DNA of 64,000 nt from Heterotrichella gracilis (GCA_032358255.1 JAULBX010000002.1:830459-894458), one strand, 5' to 3'; positions 16,472 to 26,709 are shown, numbered from the stretch's first letter. Notes: generated by a model not told the origin, from the letters alone. A program made the numbers and translations.

Positions 16472-17785
16472 TTATTTCCCTATTATGAGTTTCTGTGGTT
16501 TTGATTGGCCTGCGTTGTTAGCAATTATTACTGCGTAAATTCCAGAAACAAAGTCCTTTGTATCTACCTGAACAATTGAACGTATAATTTTCTCGCGATA
16601 GATCTCTCGACCTAAATTATCAAAAATATGCAATACCGTTTTGTCGTTCATTTGTCCACTCCAAGATACAGTTAGTTGATCAACTGCCGGGTTGGGCATC
16701 ATGCTCAAATAATTATCTTTAATATAACTATAGTCACTAATGCCATTAGGCGCGCAAGTAGGAGCCAGGGTAGCCGTTTGTCCGCAACGCCATTGAGAAT
16801 ATGCAATAGAATTTGCCGCAGCCCAACTCTGAAAAGCTGATTGCTTTTGATCGATCGTTTTCCAATTTATTAAACCTTGTGTTTTCATAAAGTTTATTGA
16901 ATCGAGCACGCGAGCCAGGGTGTTGGGCATTTGGAATGTTGGAGTAACTGTACTGGTTCCAAAATCTGAAAAATTAATCATAAGATTTCCATTATAAAAT
17001 TTATTTGTAGGAAAAGTGCCATTTTTAATTTTGGTTGCTTCAACTCGTATTTCAGCAATCATGGCGTTAACATTTGTTGTTGGTGTTAAAACCCAAGAAC
17101 AACCATTGCCTTGTACCCAAAGATTTTGTGCAGGGTCGTGGCAATAAAAATCCACTGAATCAACTTTACCGCGCGGCTTCCAAACGCCATAGTTATCAGC
17201 GTCATTTGTGTGGGGTGGCAAACTGCCCGCGCCCCAAAGCACATTTGCTTTCCATGAAAAAGTTGGTGTGTTTTGTGCGGTAATAGTAGTGGTATAGGGC
17301 GTCCAATCACCTACGGAATAAGATTGACTTGCAGTAACTGTACTATTGTAATAGACAAAACCTCCAACTATGTTACTGGCTTGCGCACCTGTTAAATTTA
17401 TTGAATAACTAACATCGGCAATATTATACAATCCTGTTGTTTTGTATCTTGGGTCAATTTGCACAACATTTCCTGGCACACCTCCTATATTGTAGGCATA
17501 TTGAATAATATCTGTAGTTGTAGTTGCAGCCAATTCGTGCGTTAAACTACCTTGAACAAAATTTGGATTAAGTTGCATATTATACTTTGCGCCTTTTGCA
17601 TAAATAAGGTCTACAATTTTTCGAAGAGTATCGCGAGTTCTGTTGAAATTAGCTGCAGTAGTGTAATTCTCGGCAGGCTCATTATGTGAAGAGATGCCAA
17701 AATTTAATGTCGGCGTTGGAACTTGCGAAAAGCCGAAAGTTGACAGAGCCGTAAATATTAAAAAAAATTTAAATGTCATTTTCAT
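16472..17785 (-). CDS. Secreted T9SS-cargo protein of unknown function
   Basis: A 437-residue exported protein. The signal peptide is residues 1-20 (ends FGFSQ). The body opens with a passage about a possible barrel (NFGISSHNEP, then RDTLRKIVDLIYAKGAKYNM) that recalls TIM-barrel glycosidases or deacetylases, but no catalytic set is recognisable. The C-terminus from about residue 362 is a class A T9SS sorting domain: MPNPAVDQLTV, IFDNLGREI and SGIYAVII. Expected location is the cell surface or outside. It is a single gene with its own terminator. I do not assign an enzyme activity. Confidence 0.8.
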   Translation of the reverse strand: MKMTFKFFLIFTALSTFGFSQVPTPTLNFGISSHNEPAENYTTAANFNRTRDTLRKIVDLIYAKGAKYNMQLNPNFVQGSLTHELAATTTTDIIQYAYNIGGVPGNVVQIDPRYKTTGLYNIADVSYSINLTGAQASNIVGGFVYYNSTVTASQSYSVGDWTPYTTTITAQNTPTFSWKANVLWGAGSLPPHTNDADNYGVWKPRGKVDSVDFYCHDPAQNLWVQGNGCSWVLTPTTNVNAMIAEIRVEATKIKNGTFPTNKFYNGNLMINFSDFGTSTVTPTFQMPNTLARVLDSINFMKTQGLINWKTIDQKQSAFQSWAAANSIAYSQWRCGQTATLAPTCAPNGISDYSYIKDNYLSMMPNPAVDQLTVSWSGQMNDKTVLHIFDNLGREIYREKIIRSIVQVDTKDFVSGIYAVIIANNAGQSKPQKLIIGK

Positions 17786-17863
17786 ATCATATTAATTTTA
17801 ATACCAAAGTAATAAGTTTTAAAATGAACAACAAACAAATTGCAATTTTTAAAAAGTAATTTT

Positions 17864-17871
17864 TACTTTTG
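17864..17871 (+). promoter_or_regulatory. TAnnTTTG promoter box
   Basis: TACTTTTG, exact consensus, ends 10 bases before the ATG at 17882. Confidence 0.6.
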
Positions 17872-17881
17872 AGTTTAAATT

Positions 17882-18940
17882 ATGACATATATTATTTCTG
17901 GAATACAACAGGTTGGAATTGGCGTTGCTAATGTTAATGAGGGTTTTAAATGGTATAACAACCATTTCGGTATGGATGTGCCCGTGTTTGAAGAGGCTGC
18001 TGAGGCCAATTTAATGCTGCCCTACACCGGTGGCAAACCGCATAAACGCCATGCTATTTTAGCCATTAACATGAAAGGTGGCGGCGGTTTCGAGATCTGG
18101 CAATATACCAGCCGCACACCTCAGGCTGCAGCATTTAAGCCTCAACTGGGAGATCTTGGTTTGTTTTGTGCTAAAATGAAGACTGAAAATGTAAAGGCTT
18201 CTTACGATTTTTTAAAGTCGAAGAATGTAAAACTTTTAGGAGAGATCACAAAAAACCCAGTTGGCAAAGAACATTTTTTTATGGAAGATGCCTTTGGTAA
18301 TTTATTTGAAATTATTGAGGACGATCGTTGGTTTGGAAAGGGTTTAAGGGAAACTGGTGGACCAATAGGAATGATGATTGGCGTAAGCGATATGGAGAGA
18401 TCAATTAAATTTTATTCTACTGTTTTAGGTTACGACAAAGTACTGTTTAAAAGCGAAAACAGTTTTGCCGACCTTGCCGTATTGCCCGGCGGTGCTGTAA
18501 CTGCCAAGCGCGCCATTTTAACGCATAGTAAAGATCGTGTTGGACCTTTTTCGAAATTATTTGGTAACAGTTATATTGAATTAGTAGAGGCAAAAAATTA
18601 CACGCCGCGCAAAATATTTGAGAACCGTTTTTGGGGCGATCTTGGTTTTATACATTTGTGTTTTGACATTAAAAATATGCCAGCTTTAAAAACTGCTTGC
18701 GAAGCGGCAGGACATCCATTTACAGTAGATGGCGGCGCGGGCTTTGAAATGGGCGAAGCGGCGGGACACTTTACTTATATTGAAGATCCGGATGGTGCTT
18801 TGATAGAATTTGTGGAAACTAAAAAAATACCGATCATGAAAAAATGGGGCTGGTATTTAGATCTTAAAAAACGCGCTCCAGAAAAACCTCTTCCAAACTG
18901 GATGTTAAAGGCTTTGGGGATGAACAGGAAGAAGGTTTGA
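17882..18940 (+). CDS. Two-domain VOC (glyoxalase/dioxygenase-fold) protein
   Basis: A 352-residue cytosolic protein with two VOC modules: residues 6-150 (QQVGIGVANVNEGFKWYNNH, ending in FGNLFEIIEDD) and 160-325 (MIGVSDMERSIKFYSTVLGY, ending in DPDGALIEFVE). Metal ligands are not certain: a Glu follows in both C-terminal strands (FEIIE, IEFVE) and His656-type residues are candidates in FIHLCFDI. Family members include extradiol dioxygenases, 4-hydroxyphenylpyruvate dioxygenase-like proteins and glyoxalases; the substrate cannot be chosen from sequence. It stands alone apart from a secreted-protein gene downstream. Confidence 0.82.
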   Translation: MTYIISGIQQVGIGVANVNEGFKWYNNHFGMDVPVFEEAAEANLMLPYTGGKPHKRHAILAINMKGGGGFEIWQYTSRTPQAAAFKPQLGDLGLFCAKMKTENVKASYDFLKSKNVKLLGEITKNPVGKEHFFMEDAFGNLFEIIEDDRWFGKGLRETGGPIGMMIGVSDMERSIKFYSTVLGYDKVLFKSENSFADLAVLPGGAVTAKRAILTHSKDRVGPFSKLFGNSYIELVEAKNYTPRKIFENRFWGDLGFIHLCFDIKNMPALKTACEAAGHPFTVDGGAGFEMGEAAGHFTYIEDPDGALIEFVETKKIPIMKKWGWYLDLKKRAPEKPLPNWMLKALGMNRKKV

Positions 18941-18964
18941 TGTTTTACAGGCATGCTTTTTGCG

Positions 18965-18972
18965 TATCTTTA
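18965..18972 (+). promoter_or_regulatory. Near-consensus promoter box (TATCTTTA)
   Basis: Seven of eight positions match TAnnTTTG; it ends 5 bases before the ATG at 18978. Confidence 0.4.
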
Positions 18973-18977
18973 TACAC

Positions 18978-19589
18978 ATGAAGTTAAACCTTATACTTTT
19001 TCTTTTTTTTGTTTGCATTAAATTTTCTGCACAGGAAATTGTTTCGTCTTCTACTTCTATTGAATCCTGTTTGGATTCTGTTGATTGTTATACCATAAAA
19101 GGTCCTGCCTATTTATTTTATGATGAAAGTAAAAATATTTTTTTTCTGAAAGTTATATTTGCCGATTTTAAAAAAGACAGCGATACCAGCGACACCTGGC
19201 TAAATAATCCGTCTGATAGTACATTGTATTTTAAAGCCGATCTGCAAAAAGAACAATTTCCGGCATTAAGCAATCAAAACACAAAAAGTTTTAAATTACC
19301 CGGGCAAATATATTTTAATGGCAAGTGGCGCGATCAAAGTATTGTTGTAAATATTTATAGTTCAGAAAATGGTATTGTTAACACGAGCAATACAAACTCT
19401 AATTTTAAATACGATAATTACAAAGTAAATTTTAGTTTGCCTTTTGTACCCAAGCAATTTAAGACCTATGCAAAGTCGCACTACAATAAACAAACTATTA
19501 CCATTAACGTGACCCTTGGCCGCATTAACCTTCTGAAACCGGGAATGGAGAACCTTTTGGACGATATCTATTATCTGCCATCACGATAA
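18978..19589 (+). CDS. Secreted protein of unknown function (YceI-like?)
   Basis: A 203-residue exported protein starting at the ATG at 18978; the upstream TTG (18960) would place extra residues ahead of the signal peptide and lies before the promoter box. Signal peptide residues 1-19 (ends IKFSAQE). The body is beta-rich with a block FKKDSDTSDTWLNN and a later FKLPGQIYFNGKW, reminiscent of YceI-type lipocalin-like proteins, which is a weak resemblance only. No T9SS signal seen. Confidence 0.65.
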   Translation: MKLNLILFLFFVCIKFSAQEIVSSSTSIESCLDSVDCYTIKGPAYLFYDESKNIFFLKVIFADFKKDSDTSDTWLNNPSDSTLYFKADLQKEQFPALSNQNTKSFKLPGQIYFNGKWRDQSIVVNIYSSENGIVNTSNTNSNFKYDNYKVNFSLPFVPKQFKTYAKSHYNKQTITINVTLGRINLLKPGMENLLDDIYYLPSR

Positions 19590-19640
19590 AATTTAACTAC
19601 AAAGACGCCAATGGCGCAGAGTAATACCGTCTAAATTCAC

Positions 19641-19648
19641 TATCTTTG
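19641..19648 (+). promoter_or_regulatory. TAnnTTTG promoter box for dusB
   Basis: TATCTTTG, exact consensus, ends 4 bases before the GTG start at 19653, so dusB is probably leaderless. Confidence 0.6.
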
Positions 19649-19652
19649 CCGC

Positions 19653-20645
19653 GTGATAAAGATCGGCCCTAAAATAGAGCTTCCTGATTTTCCTTTATTA
19701 CTTGCGCCTATGGAGGATGTGAGTGATCCGCCTTTTCGTTTGGTTTGCAAACAATATGGCGCCGATTTGATGTACACTGAATTCATCAGCAGCGAAGGTT
19801 TAATTCGTGATGCTATCAAAAGTCGCAAGAAACTCGACATTTTTGATTACGAACGTCCCATCGGTATACAAATATTTGGTGGCGATGAAGAAGCTATGGC
19901 CCTATCAGGAAAAATTGTAGATGCAGCAAATCCCGATATTGTAGATATTAATTTTGGTTGCCCGGTAAAAAAAGTGGTTTGTAAAGGTGCGGGTGCAGGC
20001 GTTTTAAAAGATGTCGATCTAATGGTGCGCTTGACCAAAGCCGTTATAAAAAGTACAAGTTTACCTGTTACCGTTAAAACACGGTTGGGTTGGGATGATG
20101 CTACCATTAATATTATGGAGGTGGCTGAACGTTTACAGGATATAGGGATACAAGCATTATCTATTCATGGACGCACACGCCAGCAAATGTACAAAGGCTC
20201 TGCCAATTGGGAACCCATTGCAGCTGTAAAAAATAATCCACGTATTAAAATTCCAATATTTGGCAATGGCGATATTGATAGTCCTGAAAAAGCATTAGAG
20301 TATAAAAATAAATATGGTATTGATGGCATTATGATAGGCCGTGCCGCCATTGGTTATCCATGGATCTTTAACGAGATAAAACATTTTTTTAAAACAGGCG
20401 AGCATTTGGCAAAGCCTACCATTGTAAACCGTGTAGAGGTTTGTAAACTCCATTTACAAAAATCGGTGGAGTGGAAAGGCGAAAAATTAGGCTTACTTGA
20501 AATGCGCAATCATTACTCTAATTATTTTAGAGGCATTCCAAATTTTAAAGAAACGCGCACAAAATTAGTAACGCTCAATTCTTCTGCAGAGCTATTTGAT
20601 CTTTTAGATACAGTAACGCAAATGCCCGAACTACAGGCGCTTTAA
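19653..20645 (+). CDS. dusB: tRNA-dihydrouridine synthase
   Basis: An FMN enzyme that reduces uridine to dihydrouridine in tRNA. The 330-residue protein has LLAPMEDVSDPPFRLVCKQY at residues 15-34 (FMN site), the catalytic Cys103 in NFGCPVKK, VTVKTRLGWDD, SIHGRTRQQMYKG and the phosphate-binding GNGDIDSPEKA with GIMIGRAAIGYPWIF. Length and motif order are those of DusB; DusA/C are possible but less likely. The GTG start follows from the promoter box just upstream and the short spacer. Confidence 0.93.
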   Translation: MIKIGPKIELPDFPLLLAPMEDVSDPPFRLVCKQYGADLMYTEFISSEGLIRDAIKSRKKLDIFDYERPIGIQIFGGDEEAMALSGKIVDAANPDIVDINFGCPVKKVVCKGAGAGVLKDVDLMVRLTKAVIKSTSLPVTVKTRLGWDDATINIMEVAERLQDIGIQALSIHGRTRQQMYKGSANWEPIAAVKNNPRIKIPIFGNGDIDSPEKALEYKNKYGIDGIMIGRAAIGYPWIFNEIKHFFKTGEHLAKPTIVNRVEVCKLHLQKSVEWKGEKLGLLEMRNHYSNYFRGIPNFKETRTKLVTLNSSAELFDLLDTVTQMPELQAL

Positions 20646-20701
20646 TCAATATTTTTACTGGCATGATTTTTAGTTGTATTTATACGATTAAAATTATCGT
20701 T

Positions 20702-20947
20702 ATGTCTATTTTAAAAAAGAAAAGTTCTGCAATAAAAAAAAGCGAGACCCCTGTTAAGAAAAAAGGGGAAGGTAGCGCCTTGAGAAACACTGGAGAAAAT
20801 TCTAACAAAGAAAGAAACGAGGACGAAAAGCATAATAAAGGCGGGCATTTGAAAAATAACAAAGGAACCGGAAAAGGCTTTGATGGTCCAAATTATTACG
20901 AGACAGAACAGCCGCCTCAGAAAGAATCAAAAAAAAGTAAGAAATAG
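20702..20947 (+). CDS. Small lysine-rich protein of unknown function
   Basis: An 81-residue, highly charged protein starting at the ATG at 20702 (MSILKKKSSAIKK); a longer reading from 20663 adds 13 hydrophobic residues and is less likely. It is rich in Lys, Glu, Asn and Gly, with no predicted secondary-structure core, so it is probably disordered and could bind nucleic acid. Not recognised. Composition makes chance coding possible, but the isolated position with a hairpin after it supports a gene. Confidence 0.55.
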   Translation: MSILKKKSSAIKKSETPVKKKGEGSALRNTGENSNKERNEDEKHNKGGHLKNNKGTGKGFDGPNYYETEQPPQKESKKSKK

Positions 20948-20970
20948 CCGTGAATGCTTATTATAAAGAA

Positions 20971-20988
20971 CGGGAAATAATTTTCCCG
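20971..20988. terminator. Weak hairpin terminator
   Basis: CGGGAAA (20971-20977) pairs with TTTCCCG (20982-20988) around a TAAT loop, with little T-run after it. Confidence 0.4.
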
Positions 20989-21096
20989 CTTTAAGACGTT
21001 TTCGAGAAGCAAAAATAAATAAATCCCAGCGATAGTAACTAAAAACACTGGCACAATTTTTTGATAGATAAAACTAAATAATTAAAAATAAAACCA

Positions 21097-21669
21097 ATGA
21101 CAACATTAAAAAAAATTACAGGCTATGTTACCGTTTTAAGTTTAGCGTTTACACTTACAACTTCCTGCTCAAATGAAAAGGATTCTAAAGAAGTTGCCGA
21201 AGAGGCAAACGAAGCAAATCTTGATCGTAAAGAAGAAAAAGGCGCTGAACATTTAGTAGAAGCATACGCCGCTAACATGTATGAAATTAAAGCCTCTGAG
21301 AATGCCGCGTTGAATGCATCAACAGCTGAAGTAAAAAAGATTGCAATATTGATGATAGAAGCTCATGGCAAAATGAATGTGGATATTGAAAAACTTGCTG
21401 CCACAAAATCTATTACGCTTCCCAATGATCTTACATTTGACCAGAGAAACGACCTTGAAAAAATTACAGAAAAAACAGGGGTAGATTACGACAAAGTTTA
21501 TATCTCTAAAATGAAAGATAAACACGAAGACGCGCTTAACCTACTCAATAAAGTTTCAGAGAAATGTGATGATGCTGAAATTAAAAGCTGGGCACAACAA
21601 ACGGCACCAGAAGTTAGCGCCCATTTAGAAATGGTTAAAGCAGCTGATGAAAATTTAAAGAACAGATAA
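21097..21669 (+). CDS. DUF4142 lipoprotein
   Basis: A 190-residue lipoprotein: signal peptide ending LTTSC with Cys24 as the lipidated residue. The mature part is helical and matches DUF4142 (a ferritin-like four-helix bundle): EAYAANMYEIKASENAALNA, VKKIAILMIEAHGKMNVDIE, and SKMKDKHEDALNLL. Function of DUF4142 is unknown; members are found in the periplasm and have been linked with stress response. It is a single gene, ending at a terminator shared with convergent purL. Confidence 0.85.
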   Translation: MTTLKKITGYVTVLSLAFTLTTSCSNEKDSKEVAEEANEANLDRKEEKGAEHLVEAYAANMYEIKASENAALNASTAEVKKIAILMIEAHGKMNVDIEKLAATKSITLPNDLTFDQRNDLEKITEKTGVDYDKVYISKMKDKHEDALNLLNKVSEKCDDAEIKSWAQQTAPEVSAHLEMVKAADENLKNR

Positions 21670-21684
21670 AAAGAAAATAAATTA

Positions 21685-21716
21685 AAAAAGGGCTTCAAAA
21701 TTTGAAGCCCTTTTTT
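21685..21716. terminator. Bidirectional hairpin terminator
   Basis: GGGCTTCAAA and TTTGAAGCCC (21690-21710) form a perfect inverted repeat flanked by A6 and T6 between convergent genes. Confidence 0.88.
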
Positions 21717-21748
21717 GTTGATAATATTGTGTTGAGCTTGTCGAGCGA

Positions 21749-23980
21749 TTAATTCATATACCCTTCAATACTTGTATCAAACGAATGTTTGTAATCACTA
21801 ACGGTTCCGTAATTGACAGTATCAATAATAACAGACTTGCCTTTTACTACTCCTAATTTAATGAACGGAACATTTTGTTGTTTTAATTCTGTTTCCAATT
21901 TAAGCTTGTTGTTTTCTGAAGTACTTACAACTACCCTGCTTTGAGCCTCACCAAATAAGAAAGCATCTTTGCGGATAGAAAGCTCTGTATTGATCTCGAA
22001 ACCTAAATTATTTACCATAGCGCTTTCTAAAAGGTTCATAAATAAACCCCCATCACTAATATCGTGAGCAGAATTAATTAATTTGTATTTAATTACAGAC
22101 TTAACTGCGTTTTGCACATTGTACTCTGTATCTAAATTAAAATAAGGCGCAGGACTGTTTTTTACTTTACAAAAACTGTATAAATACTCTGAAGACGAAA
22201 TATCGTTCTTGCTCTCACCAATCAAATAAATAGTGTCTCCTTCGTTCTTAAAATCTAAAGTTGTTTGTAAGGCTTTGTCTTCTAAAATACCGATCATACC
22301 AATTGTAGGTGTCGGAAAAACCGGACCTTCATAACTTGATTGATTGTAAAAACTAACATTACCACCTGTTACCGGTGTTTGAAATTTTAAACAGGCGCTG
22401 CTCATTCCTTTTATAGCGCCAACAAATTGCCAGTACACTTCCGGATTATAAGGATTACCAAAATTTAAGCAATTGGTAACCGCACTTGGAATACCACCGC
22501 TACAAACAATATTACGAGCCGCTTCGCTTACAGCAATAGCACAGCCCGCTTCAGGGTCTGCATTCACATAACGCGCATTGCAATCCACTGTCATGGCCAA
22601 ACCTTTTTTGCTGCCTTTTATATTTACAATGGCAGCATCACTTGGTTTATTTGTGCTCATGTTAATGGTTCCAACCATACTATCGTATTGATTATATACC
22701 CAACGTTTGCTTGCTAAATTTGGATGTTTAGCTAAATGTTGCATTATAGGTTTAAGATCGGTTGGTTCAAAAACAGAATTAATATCAAACTTTTTAGACT
22801 CAGCATAATAAGCCGGCTCTTTATAATCGCGTTTGTAAATAGGTGCTCCACCACCCAAAACCAAAACGCCCGCAGGTACATCGGCAACAAGTTCATCATT
22901 CATGTAATATTTTAACCTATCGCCTGTTGTTACTTCTCCAATCTGTTCGCAATTTAGGTCCCATTTATCAAACACAGCTTTTACAAGATCTTCTTTGCCT
23001 TTTTCAACCACAACCAACATACGCTCTTGCGATTCTGACAATAAGATCTCGAAAGGATGCATGCCCGCCTGACGTGTAGGCACTTTATGCAACCAAATAT
23101 TCATGCCGTGCTCGCCTTTAGCGCTCATTTCGGAAGTTGAACAGGTAATACCTGCGGCTCCCATATCCTGCATACCAACAACTGCGCCGGTTTTAATAAC
23201 TTCTAAAGTAGCTTCTAATAATAATTTCTCCTGAAAAGGATCACCTACCTGTACCGACGGTAAGTCTTTGGCGGAATCTTCCGTAAGGTCTTTACTTGCA
23301 AAGGCAGCGCCCGCAATACCATCTTTGCCGGTTGAAGAACCAACAATAAATACAGGATTACCCGATCCATAAGAAGTGGCACTAACAGTTTCTCCTTGTT
23401 TTACAATACCAACGCTCATAGCGTTTACCAAAGGATTAACGTTATAACATTCATCAAAAAACACTTCGCCGCCAACGGTTGGTATGCCAAAAGCATTGCC
23501 GTAATCACCAATACCTTTAACCACGCCTTTAAGCAGCCATTGTGTCTTTGCAGAGCTAAGATCTCCAAAACGTAAAGAATTTAACTGAGCAATAGGACGT
23601 GCGCCCATAGTAAATATATCGCGATTGATGCCGCCAACACCTGTTGCAGCGCCCTGATAGGGCTCAATAGCACTAGGGTGATTATGCGATTCTATTTTAA
23701 AGCAACAAGCCAAGCCATCGCCAATGTCAACCAAACCAGCATTTTCTTCACCAGCTTTTGCCAACATATGTGGCCCATCTTTTGGTAGGGTTTTTAACCA
23801 GGTAATTGAATTTTTGTAAGAACAGTGTTCGCTCCACATTACAGAAAAGATGGAAACCTCAGTAAAATTAGGGGTTCTGCCAAGTATTTCTTTTATTCTG
23901 TCAAACTCTTCGGGTAAAAGGCCAAGGTTTTTTGCTGCTTCAACATCAGCTAACTGTTCTGAATATTTTAGTGTTGCCAT
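21749..23980 (-). CDS. purL: Phosphoribosylformylglycinamidine synthase, PurL subunit
   Basis: It makes FGAM from FGAR, ATP and ammonia in purine synthesis. The 743-residue protein is the small (bacterial-type) PurL that needs PurS and PurQ partners, which are not in the window. Landmarks: [10 protein letters not shown] at residues 49-58, the ATP-site [31 protein letters not shown]-like [21 protein letters not shown] and later [19 protein letters not shown] box (23997-24004, minus strand) upstream gives a short leader. Confidence 0.95.
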   Translation of the reverse strand: MATLKYSEQLADVEAAKNLGLLPEEFDRIKEILGRTPNFTEVSIFSVMWSEHCSYKNSITWLKTLPKDGPHMLAKAGEENAGLVDIGDGLACCFKIESHNHPSAIEPYQGAATGVGGINRDIFTMGARPIAQLNSLRFGDLSSAKTQWLLKGVVKGIGDYGNAFGIPTVGGEVFFDECYNVNPLVNAMSVGIVKQGETVSATSYGSGNPVFIVGSSTGKDGIAGAAFASKDLTEDSAKDLPSVQVGDPFQEKLLLEATLEVIKTGAVVGMQDMGAAGITCSTSEMSAKGEHGMNIWLHKVPTRQAGMHPFEILLSESQERMLVVVEKGKEDLVKAVFDKWDLNCEQIGEVTTGDRLKYYMNDELVADVPAGVLVLGGGAPIYKRDYKEPAYYAESKKFDINSVFEPTDLKPIMQHLAKHPNLASKRWVYNQYDSMVGTINMSTNKPSDAAIVNIKGSKKGLAMTVDCNARYVNADPEAGCAIAVSEAARNIVCSGGIPSAVTNCLNFGNPYNPEVYWQFVGAIKGMSSACLKFQTPVTGGNVSFYNQSSYEGPVFPTPTIGMIGILEDKALQTTLDFKNEGDTIYLIGESKNDISSSEYLYSFCKVKNSPAPYFNLDTEYNVQNAVKSVIKYKLINSAHDISDGGLFMNLLESAMVNNLGFEINTELSIRKDAFLFGEAQSRVVVSTSENNKLKLETELKQQNVPFIKLGVVKGKSVIIDTVNYGTVSDYKHSFDTSIEGYMN

Positions 23981-24137
23981 AATTAAAATTAAGCATTAAA
24001 GATATTGATTTTAAAGGCTTCACAATAGCCTTTTTAATGAACAAATTGCAAGGAAATGAGGCAATAACTGTTAAAAAATATTTTTGCTCCTTGTGAATTT
24101 ATGCTAATTTTAGTTTTCCTTCGTCTGAATTATAACC

Positions 24138-26339
24138 GTGAAATTTATTTATAAAAACATACTTTGTCTTTTTTGCATTTTTTTCTTTTTTGAAAAAAAA
24201 AGTTTGAATGCGCAAAGCCACACGATTGATTCGTTACAATCGGTTATAAAAACACTAAATGCCGAGTCTTCATCGGCAAGTTTAGATGACACAATAAGAA
24301 TTAGCGCCTTAATTAGCTTAAGTAAAGAGTATGTAGGAATAAGGGATTATGGCAAAGCCATTAAATATGCCAGTATTGCAAAAATAATTTCTGAAAAATT
24401 AGTAACGGCCGTAGATATTTCTGTTTCAAAAAATTGGTTGGCCAACGCTTACCAGAGTATAGCTTACACCTTTGAAAATCAGGAAAATTATGCCAACGCT
24501 TTATCGCAATACAAAAAAGAATTAACATTACGGGAAGAGCTCGGCAATAACTACAGAACAGCTTTATGCCTCAATAAAATTGGAGAGCTATACAATTACC
24601 AGGATAATTTTGCCGCATCCATGGATTATTATTACCGTGCGCTAAAATTAATTGATGAGGTTAATTACAAAGATGAGATCCTTACCATTTATAACAACTT
24701 GGGAATTACTTACGACCGACAACGAAATTATGATAAATCGTTGGAGTACTACAACAAGGTTTTAAAATTAAGTACAGAGATCGGTGACAAAGCTACTCTT
24801 GGCATTTGCTACTCTAATATTGGAACGGTTTATGCCGAGCAAGGCAAATTTGACGAATCGTTAGTTTATTTTTTTAAATTCTTGAAGATCGCCGAAGTGT
24901 CTAAAAACATCAGAAACGTTGCCATTGCGTATTTGAACATTTCAAACGTATATGAAATGGAAGGCGATTTTGACAGATCTTTCGCTACACAATTTAAAGC
25001 CTTAAAGATCTTAGAAGAAATTGGCAACCAAGGAGAGTTGGCATTAATAAATTCAAATATTGGTGTTTCATTCATGTCTAAAGCCAAAAGGGGTTCTGCG
25101 GGAAGAAGCGGGAATTTGCAAGAAGCAAAAAAATATTTCAATATTGGTTTACAACTGTATCAAAAAATCGGCCAGGTAGAAGGCATAAGCCAATCGTACG
25201 ATTACTTATCTGAATTAGAAGAGTTAATGGGTAACCATCAGGCTTCTTTGCAAAATTACAAAATGCATATTCAATACAGGGATAGTTTAACTAAACTCAT
25301 TGATAATGAAAAAAGCATACGCGCTGAAATGAATTATGAATTTGAACAAAAAGAAAATATAACAAGATTAGAACAAGAACGAAAAGAAGATGCTGCCAAA
25401 CAAATAAGCAACAAACAAAAACAATTGTTGAATTTATTTATTGTTGCATTTATTTTTATGGTAATACTTGCTGTTTTAATTTTTAGAAGCAATCGCCATA
25501 AACAAAAAGCAAATAAAATTATCACGCTACAAAAAGTAGAAGTTGAACGTCAAAAAAGTTTGGTAGAAGAAAAACAAAGTCAAATCCTTTCAAGTATTAG
25601 TTACGCTAAACGCATTCAGGAATCTATTTTAATTTCCGAAGACGAAATTACGGCGCATATTCCTAATTTATTTATTACCTACCTTCCAAAAGATATTGTA
25701 AGTGGCGACTTTTACTGGTACTCAAAACAAGGTCACGAATCATTTATCGTTGTTGCAGATTGCACTGGTCATGGTGTACCGGGTGCTTTTTTAAGCATGG
25801 TAGGCAGCACGTTATTGAATGAGATCATCATTCACAAAAAAATTCACGATCCTGCACTAATCATTAATTCACTGGCAACAGGCCTTTCGAGCACACTGGC
25901 CAATAAAGAAAAGGATGAATTAAATACCGACGGTATGGATATTTCCATCTGCAAGGTCGACCACATTACTAAAAAATTATATTTTGCCGGAGCTAACCAA
26001 TCAATTTTTATTGTAGATAATTATAATACAAAAGAAATTAAACCGCAGATCAGTTCTATTAATGGCATTTTTGCAATAGATAAAACTGAAAAGATAACCT
26101 CTGTTGAAATAGCCCTGAGAGATGGAATAATGGTTTATATGTCTACCGATGGCTATGTAGACCAGATCGGCGAAGAAACACAAAAGAAATATCTAACATC
26201 GCGTTACGAAAAATTATTAGGACAAATACACACGCTATCGGTTGAAAAACAAAGATACATGCTTGAAGAAACTTTTGATGAATGGAAAGGCGATTCTAAA
26301 CAAATTGATGATGTATTGATAATTGGGTTTAAGATCTAA
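24138..26339 (+). CDS. TPR-membrane-PP2C (SpoIIE/RsbU-type) phosphatase; SiaA-like role
   Basis: A 733-residue signalling protein: signal peptide or first helix (residues 5-25), TPR array about 60-400, one membrane helix at about 432-448 (LFIVAFIFMVILAVLIFR), a coiled coil, then a PPM/PP2C-type Ser/Thr phosphatase to the end. Metal-binding acidic sites are present: VSGDFYW, VADCTGHGVPGAF, DGMDIS, STDGYVDQ and QIDDVLIIG. The sensory TPR domain faces the periplasm and the phosphatase the cytoplasm. It converges on SiaC- and SiaB-like genes with stops overlapping in CTAA, which suggests its substrate is the phosphorylated SiaC-like protein, by analogy with Pseudomonas SiaA. GTG start. Confidence 0.88.
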   Translation: MKFIYKNILCLFCIFFFFEKKSLNAQSHTIDSLQSVIKTLNAESSSASLDDTIRISALISLSKEYVGIRDYGKAIKYASIAKIISEKLVTAVDISVSKNWLANAYQSIAYTFENQENYANALSQYKKELTLREELGNNYRTALCLNKIGELYNYQDNFAASMDYYYRALKLIDEVNYKDEILTIYNNLGITYDRQRNYDKSLEYYNKVLKLSTEIGDKATLGICYSNIGTVYAEQGKFDESLVYFFKFLKIAEVSKNIRNVAIAYLNISNVYEMEGDFDRSFATQFKALKILEEIGNQGELALINSNIGVSFMSKAKRGSAGRSGNLQEAKKYFNIGLQLYQKIGQVEGISQSYDYLSELEELMGNHQASLQNYKMHIQYRDSLTKLIDNEKSIRAEMNYEFEQKENITRLEQERKEDAAKQISNKQKQLLNLFIVAFIFMVILAVLIFRSNRHKQKANKIITLQKVEVERQKSLVEEKQSQILSSISYAKRIQESILISEDEITAHIPNLFITYLPKDIVSGDFYWYSKQGHESFIVVADCTGHGVPGAFLSMVGSTLLNEIIIHKKIHDPALIINSLATGLSSTLANKEKDELNTDGMDISICKVDHITKKLYFAGANQSIFIVDNYNTKEIKPQISSINGIFAIDKTEKITSVEIALRDGIMVYMSTDGYVDQIGEETQKKYLTSRYEKLLGQIHTLSVEKQRYMLEETFDEWKGDSKQIDDVLIIGFKI

Positions 26340-26707
26340 ACCTCGTTGAAGATAAACTTCATGCTTGTTAATTGTTCCAGCCTCTTGCCGGTTTGAAGCA
26401 TGTCAACATCTCCTTTATCGTAATTCCAGTTTAAATTTACCTTATTATTTTGTTTTAACTGGTCAAACAAAAGGATCATTTTCATTACTTGTTTTGTAGA
26501 AGAAGTGCTGATATAATCAAAGTGAAAAACAATATTCGTTTCCTCTTTTGGAGTCTTTATATACTCGCTAACGTAATTGATAAGTGGCTCATAAAATAGA
26601 ATAGCGTTTTCCGGTAGAGAACGTTTTGAGATCTCAAAAACACCTTTGCTGTTATCAAACAATACACAAGGTAAATCTTCGGTTGCATCTAAATCTAATA
26701 TTGCCAT
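26336..26707 (-). CDS. SiaC-like regulatory phosphoprotein (DUF1987)
   Basis: A 123-residue cytosolic protein of the SiaC family. SKRSLPENAILFYEPLINYV and the segment FHFDYISTSSTKQVMKM are characteristic. In SiaC from Pseudomonas a threonine in the equivalent Ser/Thr cluster is phosphorylated by SiaB and dephosphorylated by SiaA; here the cluster is Ser67-Thr71, with Thr68 as candidate. The gene starts 2 bases after the stop of the tandem SiaB-like gene, so they form an operon. No diguanylate cyclase (SiaD) is nearby, so the output partner is unknown. Confidence 0.87.
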   Translation of the reverse strand: MAILDLDATEDLPCVLFDNSKGVFEISKRSLPENAILFYEPLINYVSEYIKTPKEETNIVFHFDYISTSSTKQVMKMILLFDQLKQNNKVNLNWNYDKGDVDMLQTGKRLEQLTSMKFIFNEV

Positions 26708-26709
26708 TT

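Noticed and set aside
20948-21096. 149-base spacer upstream of the DUF4142 gene as an RNA gene
   Set aside because: Only a weak hairpin (20971-20988) is visible; nothing tRNA-like or otherwise recognisable follows it.
21728-21748. TTGAGCTTGTCGAGCG after the terminator as a second copy of the 46361 repeat
   Set aside because: It shares only a loose GAGC-GAGCG pattern, too short to call the same element.
24013-24033. Hairpin AAAGGCT/AGCCTTT upstream of purL as a riboswitch or attenuator
   Set aside because: The likely purL promoter box (23997-24004) lies downstream of it, so the hairpin is not in the transcript. No purine-riboswitch core was seen.
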